Assembly (NCBI GenBank): GCA_025642065.1
Contig: JAODUP010000669.1
Span: forward strand, 186,001 to 250,000
Source of the DNA: Paralvinella palmiformis
Lineage: Eukaryota > Annelida > Polychaeta > Terebellida > Alvinellidae
Reading direction: 5' to 3'
DNA length: 64,000 nt
In this document: positions 1-35,245 of the stretch, piece by piece
Layout of the letters: every line of letters starts with the position of its first letter
How positions within the stretch are numbered: position 1 is the first letter of the stretch
Program-made: the position numbers and the translations under genes
Notes under the pieces: model-generated
What the model was told of the DNA's origin: nothing
The model's input: only the letters and a program-made list of their open reading frames with translations
The model's database searches: none

Positions 1-922
1 AGCACGCACTATTTGGCGCGGTCACCACATTTCACCGCACAGAAACAGCAACCTGACAGCAGAGCAAAATTCAAGTCTGCATCCTCCCTCCTCACCCTGC
101 AAATTAAGATTCCATTCCGGCTCTGCCCATCCGGGGGTAGGGGGTGCGACGGTACGTGTGCTAGATCGATGAGGTAATCACGAATAATAATTAATAACGT
201 GTCAATCAGTACTTATAATACTTCGCGAAGTTGATTTAATTTTTCTGAGCCTATATTGTGAAACCCGTTGAAGCTTCGTACCTAAATACTCATTCCTAGC
301 TGATAACTACGGCTTGGTCTAATCAAAGATACATGAGGGTTTTCATACTATGCCTCACCAAAGGCTGCCTATTAAATTGGATATGGTAACATAAATGGTA
401 ACATACTGAAATGGAACCAAAAAAACCCTCCCAATACAGACAAGAAGGTGGCAGTAAATAGAAGGATGACTTTGATGGATCACTATCCTGGTTGGTTTTC
501 CAGAGAACAGTATGCTGGGTGCAACCATCTAAGTCCCCTATATAATAACCAAGAATAAAACCATGGTGTTCCGATTTACCAGGAATACCTTTACATCTGC
601 ATGGACAATGTTTTAGAATATATATAAAGAGGCAACAGGCACAGAGCATCAACATATCTAAACATCCTTCGAGACCTACCTCCATAAATCTAAATACAAA
701 TACAACTATACATACATTAATCTAAAAATAAAATGTTCCATACCTCCACATATTGATAGATGTGTGCGTATACCTAAGCATGTGCCTGTGTCTGGCATCG
801 AATTTCTTCTCTAACCTAAGTCAAAATTTAAGCCTTTTATATACTCTCAGCGTGTTAACAAACATTATAGTGTGTTCATAACAAAGAGAATCTACACTAA
901 CTCAGTATGGACTCACTGAAGT
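1..922. other. No gene recognised; somewhat GC-richer first 170 bases
   Basis: Both strands were read. A 120-codon open frame exists at 323-685 (-), but it has no recognisable domain or splice context. The first ~170 bases are richer in G+C than the rest, with no identifiable signal. Nothing else can be supported. Confidence 0.5.
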
Positions 923-923
923 G

Positions 924-954
<31 letters not shown>

Positions 955-967
955 TTGTGTGTGTGTT
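923..967. repeat. (TA)n/(TG)n microsatellite
   Basis: A short TA run passes into a TG run interrupted by one TTTG. It creates a spurious Cys-Val reading frame. Confidence 0.9.
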
Positions 968-1728
968 TTAGCTGTGTATAATAAGGCACAGGCACACAGA
1001 ATCTCGAACCGGGAATTCAAACTCTGGACGTTTCTTCAGGGGACTGAATCCAGAGTGGCGACTTTTCTTGCTGAGACATGTGTAATGTCTCACCAGTCCC
1101 TAAGCCGCCAAGCGAAAATAAAAAGCGAATCACCTACAGCCGTGGAGTTTGGGAGTAGAACACCCAAGTCAGATCACGGCAGTAGTGAGAATGTTTAGCT
1201 TAATTATCTAAGCAGCCCTATTTATAGCTATTTTTCAATTGCTGTGTCTTTCTTCAAAGCAATACTATATAAACTATATAACCCAATTGTTACCGTCTTC
1301 AAATATTAGTTTTTACAACGGGCAGGCGTCACGAAGCGACTACTATTAAAACTATCTAAACGGCGTGCCTCCAAAGACGTAAATAGTGCACGAAATATAT
1401 AGCTCTAGATCAACTTTTCTTGAATGCAGGGACCGGGAAATATGGTCTCCACGCATAGAAAACGGAACTTTCTCAACCGCAGCATAAGATGCCTTGTGAT
1501 ATTTGCTGGAGGGTCAAATACCTCATAAACATACAAATCCAATAAATACTATGACCTACTCTTCACTATTACATTGGCGCTTTAGCAGACCGTTATGGCA
1601 GAATTGCCCTTCTATATATTAACATTTTCAAATCAGACCTAATGTCTGCTATACAAACTATAATTATCAACATGATCTGATTTTATTAAAACAAGTATTT
1701 CTGTACTCGTAGTACAGGGGTCAGGTGG

Positions 1729-1730
1729 TG

Positions 1731-1800
<70 letters not shown>
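1729..1800. repeat. (TA)n(TG)n microsatellite
   Basis: A TA run is followed by about 30 TG dinucleotides. It abuts the 5' side of a degenerate coding relic, and its Cys-Val translation is an artefact fused to that frame. Confidence 0.95.
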
Positions 1801-1802
<2 letters not shown>

Positions 1803-2895
1803 ACTCTTTAATCTGGAAGATGAGGATGGGGAGACTGTTTTCTACCGTTCTGACAGTCTTCCATCTCGAACAAGGCGTTATCCTGATGATGTAAAGAAGC
1901 TTGGAGAACACATAACCAGAGTTGATGTTGTGTTTGATCGCTATATAGGGGAGGACCCAATCAAGGCAGTGGTACGATCAAGGAGAGTGGGCAAACAGAA
2001 GGCAATACGCAAGATTATTGAAGGACCACATGTCCCACTCCCACAGGTATGGAGTACCTTTATTGCCTTGGATGAAAACGAGGCCGATCTTGCCTGGTTC
2101 TTATCGGATGTCATCATGTAAAAGGCAATGACCTACCAGAGCTATATGATATGGTGACGGGAGGCTAATTCATCAACGCTACAGATGCAAGGTCAACGAA
2201 AAGAGACCAAACCAAGCTTTCAGGAAACCACGAAGCGGACACGAGGTTAATCCTGCACGCGTGTGAATCGACTAACAGAGCATATGAACGAGTACTGGTA
2301 ATATGTAGAGACACAGATATCCTGCTGCTTTTGATGCACTTCATGCCTGTAGTTGAAGTGTAGATGATCGCTGGGACATGAGTAGTTATCTCAGCGATTT
2401 ACATAGTCTATGAGGGACAACCAACTCAGCTTCCATGGACTGACAGGCTGTGATGCTACTGGTCATGGGAAGACATCTTGCTGGAAAACATTCCCACTTC
2501 TTGTCAGTGGGGTTAGTCATGATGGAGAGCTCCCAGCAGTTGAAGAATTTGTGTGTCACCTATATAGCACACCGGAACAGCAAACCACCAACCATGCCAG
2601 ACTACAGCTGTTTGGTAAGACCAAAAAGGGTCTGGAGATGTTGCCTCCAATTAATGATGCCCTGGAACTTCATGCAATACGTGCCAACTACCAGACAAAG
2701 ATGTGGTTGCAAGCAAACAAAACACATAAATATTCTACCACTCCCCCTATCCCCTATCCCAGATGCCTGCATAGAACTGGTGACATGCATCTGCAAGTCA
2801 AAGAGGAAGATTTTCCGCTGTTCCTGCTTTAAGAAGAAGATGCAGTGCACTGCAGTATGTGGATCTGATGTATTCGGTTGCTGCAACCTAGCTTG
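1801..2895 (+). pseudogene. Degenerate PIN-like nuclease-type ORF with Cys-rich (CXC-like) tail
   Basis: Three frames together give one recognisable protein. The first segment (1801-2121) contains VFDRYIGEDPIKAVVRSRR. The second (about 2205-2360) contains HEADTRLILHACES and VICRDTDILLLLMHF. The third (about 2440-2895) contains TGCDATGHGKTSCWKTFPLL, ANYQTKMWLQA and a Cys-rich end, CIELVTCICKSKRKIFRCSC. The acidic EADTR, CRDTD and TGCDA blocks resemble the metal-binding blocks of PIN/FEN-like nucleases. From memory of the family, proteins with this block order and CXC-like tail recur as multicopy genes in invertebrate genomes and look mobile-element borne; I cannot name the superfamily. Frameshifts and stops between the blocks make this a dead copy. 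The 5' end is lost in the TG microsatellite. Confidence 0.65.
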
Positions 2896-3479
2896 ACATT
2901 AGACATCTTTATACTTTGTCCTTTACTGTACCATAGTTATATGTGCATAGATAATTGTGTTAAAATAACTATGATCATTATATATTTAAAGGGACTAAAA
3001 GATTATAAATGGATTCAGCATATGCAAAAACATACAAATAGATGTCAATATCACTCAAATCGAATGAATCTCAGAATCTCAAGTTATTTCAAAAAGTGCA
3101 AAACTAGCTGCCATCTTGGAAAAAAGTTGCCGCCATCTTGGATTTTCAAAAGTATCATGCTTCTGCTGAAATAATAAACTACTTAGACAAATAAGAGGCA
3201 TGTATTACCTTGATGACCTTTATGACCTTGAAAATGACTTTGAAACTCAGAATTGGCAATGACATCCACCCACATAATTTTTTCATCCTATGAATGATTG
3301 ATTCCACATGGATGTCTGCTATTATCAAACAATGCCGTTACAATTTTTAGGTCTATAAATTAAAATAACATTGGCTAAGTATTCGACATGTTAGGAACAA
3401 TATATATTAATGCAATATTTTATTATTTAAGAAAGTTTATGAATTTACTTAAGTTTATGAATTGGGAATTCGCAAATAG

Positions 3480-4940
3480 CATCGGCAGTCTCATATAGCG
3501 CAATCTATCATCCGCCACAATGGATTGGAGGAGACTTCAACCTATCTGATGGTCACGGTTATACCGAGTTCATTAATGCTACTCTGGCACCGCTCCGGTT
3601 AACACACCGTAAATTGTGTTCAAGCAGGGTTTTGGGGGACACTAGGTGTGAAAATCACCAGCAAAATGTCTTCCACCCGCTTTAGCCTTCCATTGATGAA
3701 TACTAACACTAAGAAACAAGCACGACGTAAGAAACGGGCTTATAACAGGGCAATGTTTACTAAAGACCCATCACACTGGAACCGCTTCAGGCCCCTAATA
3801 CCCAACGTACATCACGCAGAAATGGATACAAAGCTACTCCTCAGATATTATAACCCCATAATTTAACCAACACCCGAAGCGCTTCTGGGGCTTTGTCAAA
3901 AGCAAGAGGTGTGACAACAATGGGGTTGCTCCGCTAAGAGCAAATGACGGTCTAGTATATAGTGATAGAGATAACAAGTCCGATCAACACACCGAAGAAA
4001 CAGTTTACCTCATTCTTCACGAAGGAGAGTACAGAGAACATGCCAGACCTAGGACAGAGTTCCCACCCTCTCATGTCAGACATAACAGTGCGAGTGGATG
4101 AAGTGGTTAAACTCTTGAGAAACATCAATCCTCAAATTATGAGTCATAAGGATGCTGGCCATTTCGGAATGATTTATGAAGGAAAGGGTAGCAGAGTTAG
4201 CACCAGCCATATCCTTGATATTTCAAGACTTGCTTCAATAAAACGCACGGCCAGATGATTGAAAGGAATCTTTTGTCTCACCACTCTTCAAGAAACGTGA
4301 CAGAAGCGATCCTGCTAATTATAGACTTGTATCTCTTACCTGTATATGTAGTAAGCTGATAGAGCACATCATCACCAACTCAGTCATGAATTAAACATCT
4401 TGAAAGTCACAACATGAATTTCGGAAACAACAATATCATGCGAAAGTCAACTCATCCTGCGAGTGAGGAACCTTGCCCATGGCATCGAGTATAAATCCCA
4501 TCTGGACGTCCTGCTACATTTGTCTAGCAAGACGTCCAGAAAGAAAACAGTGTCACACAGATAATGACGCAGTTTGGATGAGAGTCGCTAACAGAGCACG
4601 ACTGTCAAGGCGAAAGTGACTATTATGTATCGGGCAGTCCATGGTCTAGTAAGGATCCCAGTATGGTCCTACCTGACATCTGTCATATCAGCCACCAGAG
4701 GGAACACTGAAAGTTGCTCATCCAATACTGCAGAACAATAACAGTGCAGTACTTCTTCTTTCCGGATACAGTATGGGTCTGGAACAGCATCCGACCAGAT
4801 GCTGATATAGCTCAGTTATTTAAGACCAGACTCCACGGCTTCCTCCTAATATCAGCCGCCAACAGCACCCTGTATATAGCCATGCACCAAGTTTGGATTT
4901 TGTACTTCTTTGGGAAGAAGAATTTTGTTCCATAAATTAT
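3480..4940 (+). mobile_element. Highly degraded non-LTR retrotransposon (LINE) relic
   Basis: Scattered frames match LINE landmarks in the right order. At about 3525 a WIGGDFNL motif matches the end of an apurinic-type endonuclease domain. At 3648-3866 there is a basic linker with RRKKRAYNRA followed by WNRFRPL. At about 4290-4400 there are eroded RT fragments. At 4714-4935 lies the typical C-terminal stretch with FFPDTVWVWNSIRPDADIAQ. Stops and frame changes are frequent, so the element is dead. The clade cannot be set; CR1/Jockey-like is my best guess. Confidence 0.6.
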
Positions 4941-5412
4941 TAATATAACGCTGTCAATTTAGAAAATATTCGGCTGACTTGCAGATTTGTGATTGTCAGC
5001 TTTCAACCGTTTTAATAAATTCCCCTTGTGTTTAAGTTAGCTGTGTGTTCTAATAATCGGTACGCTATATCATTATCTGTGTGTCGTCGGCTGCCAGTTT
5101 AGCCTAAAGTTAAGATTAGCTATATGTACCCTAGCTGTCTATGGACTGAGCTTCTACGGTCTAGCAATATTTGTCTTTCTTTTAGTAATCGGAGCATTAA
5201 TAAATGGCTTGATTGTTTATATTTAGGTTGCGTCTACCCGTGAAATCTTTGGCAAAAAATAGTTGTCATCTTTGTGTGTCAGTTGGCCATCAGCATAACT
5301 AAATCGCCTTCTAAAGGAAAGAAGAGATAACTTTCTAGACTATTCCCAGCAAAGATTGTTAAAGCTAGAGGTCTTGGTCAACAATCATGAAGATTTTCTC
5401 TAAGTAATATTT

Positions 5413-5417
<5 letters not shown>

Positions 5418-5475
<58 letters not shown>
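5418..5475. repeat. (TA)n microsatellite
   Basis: A nearly pure TA run of about 55 bases. Confidence 0.95.
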
Positions 5476-5478
<3 letters not shown>

Positions 5479-6409
5479 GTCAGATAATTTTAAAGCAATT
5501 CTTAAGTTGCCCATATCATTTTCAAATGATTCTAATAACAATATCTTTTTTTGACATTATAAGTTACTCTATCACGTATATTCCTAAATTGTTTTCGTGG
5601 ATAGAAAAGTCGTAATAAGTTTGTTACCTATCAATCTACAAAACAAATCACAACAATAGAAGAAATGCACTCATATGGTACCAGGTCTAGTAAAAAAGGA
5701 AATTTTAATGTAAAACTTCGTGGGACAACAAGAAAGTTAATGTCAATTAGTACTATAGGGTGTTAAATTATGGAACTAATTAGATGCAAATGTTCGCAAT
5801 GTTACAAAGTTTATATATTTTTTTAAAGCGCATAATTAAGAACATGTTCATTTCTTTATATGAATGATAACCATGCTGAGGTATATATGTCTGTAATTTT
5901 ATTTACTGTTCAAATACAACATATGTGATAAAATATGCAAAATAGTATATTATTGCTAGAATAATTAATCATTTCAATATTAACTAATATAGATTTCTTG
6001 TTGTTTCATAAATATATAACTATGTCTATTAATTGACTATTCCACATCTTTTTATTTTTAAATTTGTCATGAATGCTTTTAATGTTACGTTAAAGGTGGG
6101 ACTCATTATATAATCAATGCTTAAAGCATCCTCTTTTTCAATTAGATTCTATACACGTTTTCTTTCATTAAAATCATGTATTATGAATGTTGAAATAAAT
6201 AATTTGAATTGAATTGAATACTTAAATTATTTTCGGCCACAAATTCCATTTTCCACGTACGGGCACCTAGACTGAATAATTTACTTGATATCTTGATACC
6301 TTTATACCAGATCTACGGAGTAGTGATTGCAGATGTTGTTAAAAACTCTGGTCAAGTCTTGTTTTCTATGCAAGATATTTCTTATTTAATGGATCACGGC
6401 AGATTGTAA
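5476..6409. other. AT-rich intergenic DNA, nothing recognised
   Basis: Very AT-rich with many short A/T runs. No open frame or known repeat motif could be supported. Confidence 0.5.
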
Positions 6410-7260
6410 CGCTCCCTAATCCAATATTTGTCTAATCGGGACTTTAATGTGTTTAATGTAGGACTGTCTACTACGCGGGCTGGTAAACCATTCCAATCGT
6501 TTGTCACTCTCTGACTGAATATATTTTGGCTCAAACTTGATCTTGAGCGGCGCTTTTCTAGCTTGAGGGCTATGTCCTCTAGCGTTAGATATGTTAGCCA
6601 GTGAGAAGAATTGGTTAGATTCTAATCTGTCTATTCCATCCAGAATCTTATACACCTGGATAGCACAAAGACGGGAGTCTCAGGGCTTCTAACCTATCTG
6701 TGCATGGCAGACTTCTCAAGTTTGGTATCAGCTTTGTGGCTCTCCTCTGGAATTTTTCGACTTCCAGCTTGTCACGTCGGAACCTTTGACACGAGATCAC
6801 ATTTCCATATTCCAAATGAGGGTATACCTTAGTGGTGAATAACGTCAATGCAAGTGAATGTTGCTCTAACAAGTCCAAGGATTATTGATACTTTGTTCAC
6901 CACTTTGGACACATGCATATGGAATTTCAGATCCCGATCAATGGTGACACCTAAGTCCTTTTCCTCTGTTATTGCTTCCAATGAGGTATTTCTCATGCTG
7001 TATTCATAACAATATGGGTTTGTTGAGCCTAGATGTAGAACATTGCATTTGGCTTCATTAAATCCCATCTGTCATTTCTGGGACCATTCCACTAATCGAT
7101 TGAGGTCATCCTGGGGTTTTAGATAGTCCTCATGGGAACTTATGCTAATGAAGAGCTTGCATGGTGTCATCTGTAAATATATTTGCTGTTCATGTAACAT
7201 CATCAGGTAGGTCATTAATAAAAATGACGAACTTACTAAGTGCATGACAGATATCATTAT
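6410..7260 (-). mobile_element. 3' half of a CR1/Jockey-like LINE (RT C-terminus), antisense
   Basis: On the minus strand, four partially overlapping frames give the end of a LINE reverse transcriptase. Reading down from 7260: an eroded palm segment; a stretch with MGFNEAKCNVLHLG and EEKDLGVTIDRDLKFHMHVS; a stretch with YPHLEYGNVISCQRFRRDKL and RRATKLIPNLR; and a last stretch with YKILDGIDRLESNQFFSLA. These are standard post-palm motifs of this LINE group. Frames are broken several times and the 5' part is missing, so this is a truncated dead insertion. It lies just upstream of SUCLA2 exon 1. Confidence 0.8.
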
Positions 7261-7451
7261 AAAAAAGACAAAATTAAGATGCAGTCTCTTGTTTTAATTA
7301 CTGTTATTGTTTCTAACGGTGTCCCAATTGATAACAGCACAAGAAGAAAAAACTCATCTTATTATTTGATTATATATGAGTCTATTTGCTTGTTTTGTAC
7401 CTTTCATATTGGTTGGTGTTTAGTAATAGCGTGTGGTTATTTCTTGACAAG

Positions 7452-30333
<22,882 letters not shown>

Positions 30334-32404
30334 CATCATCCGGATCTTCTCCAACCAGATGGAGGATGACTTTATATACTCTGTCTATCAATTCTGAGTA
30401 TTCTTTCACATGTTGTGTTTTTTTTTAATATATAGTTATTCTGACATAACATGTTAAGTGTGTGCATTCTGTGTGTGAGTGATTGTATTGTTTATATTTA
30501 AGATGATCCCCATTGTTTGGCCAGTAAGATGACTACTCAGTCCCCTCAAAATATACTGTATTACACATCATTGTCCAGTGTCATTATTACAGGAAATTTC
30601 AGTGCAGTATTTTGTAGGCATTTTCAGTTGATCACTAAATTTTTCTATCTTTGTTTTCTTTTGTTTGATCTAGATAGTTCTGTGTTCTGTAGGTGAAGTA
30701 AATCTCAAAACATAATTTCTGCTAACAGTCAAACTAACTAACTTCTGTGTGTTTGTTTGTGTGTGCGTGCGTGCGTGCATGCATGCATGCATGCATGCAT
30801 GCATGCGTGTATATGTGTCTGTCGGATACAAAGCAATAGACTTTTTGTGTTGAATTCAGAATCAGTTCAGTTCATGACTTGTGTATAGTTTCAGTTTAAT
30901 TCTGTACACTGTATTGATCAGGTTTCGATCAGTTCTTGAACCAGTATAAGCTGAGGTGGTGTAGATAATTTTTACACACGTATGTATGTGATTACTGAAT
31001 GACAGTGTGTATAGTGAAAATACAGAGCTACTCAAAGGCTGCAGATCCAATTTGTATTAAAACAAGCTGATATGATCTGCATAAGCACATGCTGTTACAC
31101 AACTGATAGGTCTCACATGTTAGGTGTTCATTGTGATATGTACAAACAGTGAGTGATTGTTTTTAAGGTTCGTGTTATAGATATTTCTTTCTAAACATGT
31201 AGAATGTGCTGGACGTATATCAAATACTATGTAAAAAGTTAATATTTCTTATATGATAATTTTGTGTCAGTTAGGAGTATAAAAAAGGCAAAAAATGAGA
31301 CCTTATTTTGCCAAACAAAGTTTTGAAAGACCGGCAGGCGTGCTCTGAGTAAAGAGATGACTTGCGGAGGTGTTTAGTTTTGTTGTTGTTAAATCTAATT
31401 ATTTATTTGTCGGAATGCGAAAAGCAGATGGCGTCTTTGCTGGATCTTTATCTATTTGTTGTTATAACCGAAAACTGACTTTGTTTACTAAAGACAGTAC
31501 TTGCACATACGAAATAAATATTACTACAACATCGTATGATGATGATGTTACTTAGTTGTGTTTTGTTAACAGTAGATGGATAAAGTTATGAAACCGTTTT
31601 TGAATGTCTAGATGGGACACTGAGTGAGTGAGTGAGTGAGTGTATGTGCTCAATGAAAATGATCCATTGCCAAGACACCTTTTCAGTTAGATTTAACATT
31701 TATTTTATCATTAAGTTCATAAGAAATTGTGATAAAGACTAATCGTCTTAAGTAAGATATCCTTTAACCAACTGTCTATAAATAATGAGTCTAGTTATGG
31801 CTGACTAATAATGGATCTGGACATGATTTTATAAACAAATTAACAACGGTAGGTGTAATTAAATACATCATTAAAACAACTTGTCTATCTAGATATGTTT
31901 ATTTCTTAATTTAACCACATTAAATATTTCAACTCGTCGCTTCCCACTTAACTACTGTATGTCGCTATAGCTTTAGGTGTTTGTCGATGCTTCAGTAGTA
32001 AGTCCAAATATCTGCTGTATAACCATCTTGTTAACATCACGGATGTTTCCGGTGAGTGCCTTTTGAAATTAGTTTTTCAGCGTGTACAATGTTTAAGAAT
32101 TTTCTGTATCAAAACAAGCGGCCAATTCCGTTTCATAGTAAGAAAATTACGTTTCAAAATAGTCTTTTTCATTTCAAACCTCATTTTAAAAAGAGCATAT
32201 TTTATTTCAAAATATGGTTTCCATTTCAAAATATGCAACATTCTTTTGTCTGTAATACATCTTGTTTTAACGATAAAATGGGTGATCCCATTTCGAAATA
32301 TATATATATTATACCGTCGCTGTTGAATACTGAGTATACCAGAAGCTGTCAAATGGTATCGATTATCTGTTAAATGTGGAAATATATTTTGTAGTCTCCC
32401 GTAC
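30334..32404 (+). other. SUCLA2 3' UTR and downstream intergenic DNA
   Basis: The transcript end is not defined by the sequence. The stretch contains a GTGC/GCAT microsatellite, a GAGT run at about 31620-31642 and several short open frames that are probably chance. The 32056-32373 area is open in several frames because of a TTTCAAAA/ATTTCAAA-rich low-complexity stretch. Confidence 0.55.
30750..30808. repeat. (GTGC)n/(GCAT)n microsatellite
   Basis: About three GTGC units pass into about nine GCAT units. The GCAT run is self-complementary (ATGCATGC) and could form a cruciform. Confidence 0.9.
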
Positions 32405-34600
32405 GCACTGTAATAATAATAATAATAGTATTTTATGTAGCGCCTTATTCAAGTCGCTTAACATTTAAAACGCAACTAAAACATATTCTGAGTTCATTTA
32501 GATCAAATAGATTTCATGCATAATAAACTGGTTTAATATTATAAATATGCCAATTTAAATAAATGGGTTTTAAGAACCTTACAATATATGACTCGTTCCA
32601 CAGCCTGGGAGATGATGCTCGGAAGGATCGCTCTCCGTACATCGCTGTATGGCTTCTTTGTACCCTCAAAAGTGAATAGGACTCAGATCGGAGCATTCTC
32701 ACTGGTATATATTTTTCGATCAGATCGCTTAGATACACTGGTGCTGTTCCATTCAGTTCTTTGAACGTAGGAAACAGGATCTTGTACAGTGATTTGAAAC
32801 GTACAAGAACCCAGTACAGCTGGAACAAAACTGGTGTTATATGTTCCCTTTTGTGAGTGCGTGTTACCAGACGTGCAACACAGTTCTGCACTCGCTGTAG
32901 GCGGTTTGTCAGAGATGGGGATATTATATAACAATCATTGCCATAGTCCAGTCGAGAAATAATAAGGGTTTGGACTAAAGTCTTGCATGTCTCATCATTT
33001 ATGTACTTACTAATAAGTCCTATATTTATTATTTGATAATAACAGGATTTACATATAGAATTCACCTACTTCTCCATTCCTAGGGTATTATCTAATATAA
33101 GCCCTAGATTGGAAGAATTTTTATAACTGGATCCTACCTTGATGCGAAGGTTCTTAGTTTTCTTTACATGTTGCTTGGATGAGAAAACAATAAATTATGT
33201 CTTGTCCTTATTCAATTTCAGCATGTTGCCGTTCATCCAAGTACCTATGTCTGCAATACAAGCTTCAATTGAAGATGAAATATCATCCCATTTATCACAT
33301 GACTTCAAAGTCATGTACACTTGTGTATCATCGGCATAACAATGGTATTTAATGTTATACCGTTTAATAATTTCACTAACTGGTTTGGTATACATACAGT
33401 AATTCTTTGGTCCTAAAATAGGGATCTGTGGTTCACCAAAAATAGGACCGACATCTGGCGATGTTTTATTGGCCACTGAAACACACTGAGTTCTGTCGGC
33501 GAGGTACGACTTTACCCAAGTTAAAACTTTTTCCTTGATTCCAATGGAAAATTCTAAACGCTTCAGTAGATCATTGTGCTCTACGTGTTCTTCTATACGC
33601 CTTAATCGCTACCACCTTTTCAATAAGTTTAGAGATGAAAGTTAGAAATAGGACGATAATTCTTCATCTCTTCCTTATCCAACCCAGGCCTCTTAAGCAG
33701 CTGGGTTATAGTGTCTCATTTCAAACACAACGGCATCACTGATTCATCCACTGACCTATTGACAATGGCTGTTTTCAGCGGTAGAAGTTGAGATCCACAC
33801 ATTTCTTCAAAAGTCAAGCGAGCATTGGATCTAAGTCGCATATGACTTGTTCGGAGACCTGATTATTATCTCCTTGACCTCAACCTCAGAAGTCGGTCGA
33901 AACATTTCGAGTATATTTCCATTAAACATAATATCTTCGTCCATGGAAATATCGCCGGTAATATTTGTGGTGTCCGAAATGATCTTATTCCTGATGATTG
34001 TTGGTTTCCTCATCAAATAATTGCTGAACTTGTCCGCCAGGAGTTCAGCAGAGGTAAAATGTGGAAGGTTTACATTTGAGTTACTTAATTCCCTTCAAGT
34101 TCTTAGTTAATTTGGTGAGTTTCTTTTCCACATTGTTCTATCTTTGTGAAATAGAAACACTTCTTCTCCTCGAAGGGTAGGGTATTCATTTTTCTACAGA
34201 CATCCCTGTATATTTCAAAGTGTACCATTAAGGAATTTCGGCGCCAGGTTCTCTCTGCTTTCCTCCGAATGTTCTTAGCGGATCTAAGTTTATCGGAGTA
34301 CCGAGGAGTTTCTGGTCTCAACGTGATGATTTTTTACACGAAGCAGCATGGTGATTTATGATACTCTGGACACCTTTGTTATAGGCTTCTACCAGCTCGT
34401 CAACTGAGCCCTCATAATTTACTCAGGTATTGAGGGGACTGTAGATCCTCAATAGATTCTTTAATATTTGTGCCACGATATTTTCTGATATTTCTTTGTA
34501 TGCAATCAGGCTTATCCATATAATAATGAAATGTACAGTCCAATGATCGTCGAAGGATTTACCTTTATTACTACTGAGACAAAAGTCAAATACTGGAGTT
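32405..34600 (-). mobile_element. Degraded L2-like LINE, antisense
   Basis: Minus-strand order from 34600 down: an eroded end of the endonuclease region; a linker with KLRSAKNIRRKAERTWRRNS (34103-34321); a pre-RT stretch (33831-34016); the RT palm with YNIKYHCYADDTQVYMTLKS and MNGNMLKLNKDKT (33195-33476); the C-terminal part with LIISRLDYGNDCY, QNCVARLVTRTHKREHITPV and YGERSFRASSPRLWNES (32514-33065); then a tail with AATAAT repeats and tagcgcct. Frameshifts separate the parts. It is of the same type as the LINE at 60.7 kb (shared CYADDTQVYM, RTHKREH). Confidence 0.85.
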
Positions 34601-34654
34601 CACTAACACGAAAACATTAATACCGTACAAACCCAACCAAACCCCGCGGCTACG

Positions 34655-34845
34655 ATGTTTACACCCGTGCGAGCCCAACAACCGGCCGGCCACAAATCGC
34701 CAAGCGGCACGGAACTTGTGACCACCAACTTCTTTCGCACACCAATCAATCGGAGAACTGTGGCTTCACAGGCATTTGACCCCACAATTGGTCGGCCACA
34801 AACCGTTAAGCGGCACGAACGGGCGATCACTAATTCTCCCTAACA
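34655..34845. repeat. GC-rich block with a 115-bp-spaced direct repeat
   Basis: Two ~36-base direct repeats (ccggccacaaatcgccaag then cggcacg at about 34680; tcggccacaaaccgttaag then cggcacg at about 34793) flank a GC-rich spacer. It is unlike the AT-rich surroundings and lies between two LINE relics. No coding homology was seen on either strand. Confidence 0.5.
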
Positions 34846-34849
34846 TCAA

Positions 34850-35120
34850 TCAAATCGTTAACCGGCCATGACTTTACATTTGGTAGTCCTGGCTTCCTAT
34901 ATCTGGGTGGGGTCAATATTAGGATGTTGTTTTCATCCATTCTCAGGACGTGTCCTAGCCATCTCAATCGCCGGCGCTTAATTTCCACGACAATACTATT
35001 GCAGCCCGTCTTCGGCAGATCTATTTCTATCTCAAGCATCCATTGAGAAAGGCGTCGATCCAAGGACAGTATTAGTTTACAGGAAATTTCGTTTTCTTTG
35101 GCAGCTTTCACGAAAACCAT
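34850..35120 (-). mobile_element. LINE RT C-terminal fragment of a second type
   Basis: The minus-strand frame contains SLDRRLSQWMLEIEID (eroded) and then KRRRLRWLGHVLRMDENN, the hallmark of the C-terminal part of endonuclease-reverse transcriptases of the craft/RTE type. It is unrelated to the adjacent L2-like LINE. Only ~270 bases remain. Confidence 0.6.
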
Positions 35121-35142
35121 CCGAAATTCTAGTTTTTACAGT

Positions 35143-35245
35143 AGAACCCTAACCGTAACATTAACCCTAAAACTAGCCTTAACCCTATTCCTAAAGTTAA
35201 TCTTAACCCTAACCTTAACTCGAACCCTAAACTTAAACCTAACAC
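35143..35245 (-). repeat. Degenerate interstitial telomere-like tract (CCCTAA)n
   Basis: Repeated accctaac/ttaacccta/aaccctaaac motifs, about 12-15 imperfect units. CCCTAA is the animal telomere repeat read on this strand. Divergence and an internal position indicate an old interstitial tract. Confidence 0.8.

Noticed and set aside
323..685. 120-codon minus-strand open frame rich in Cys
   Set aside because: No domain, splice signals or repeat context; a frame of this length is possible by chance.
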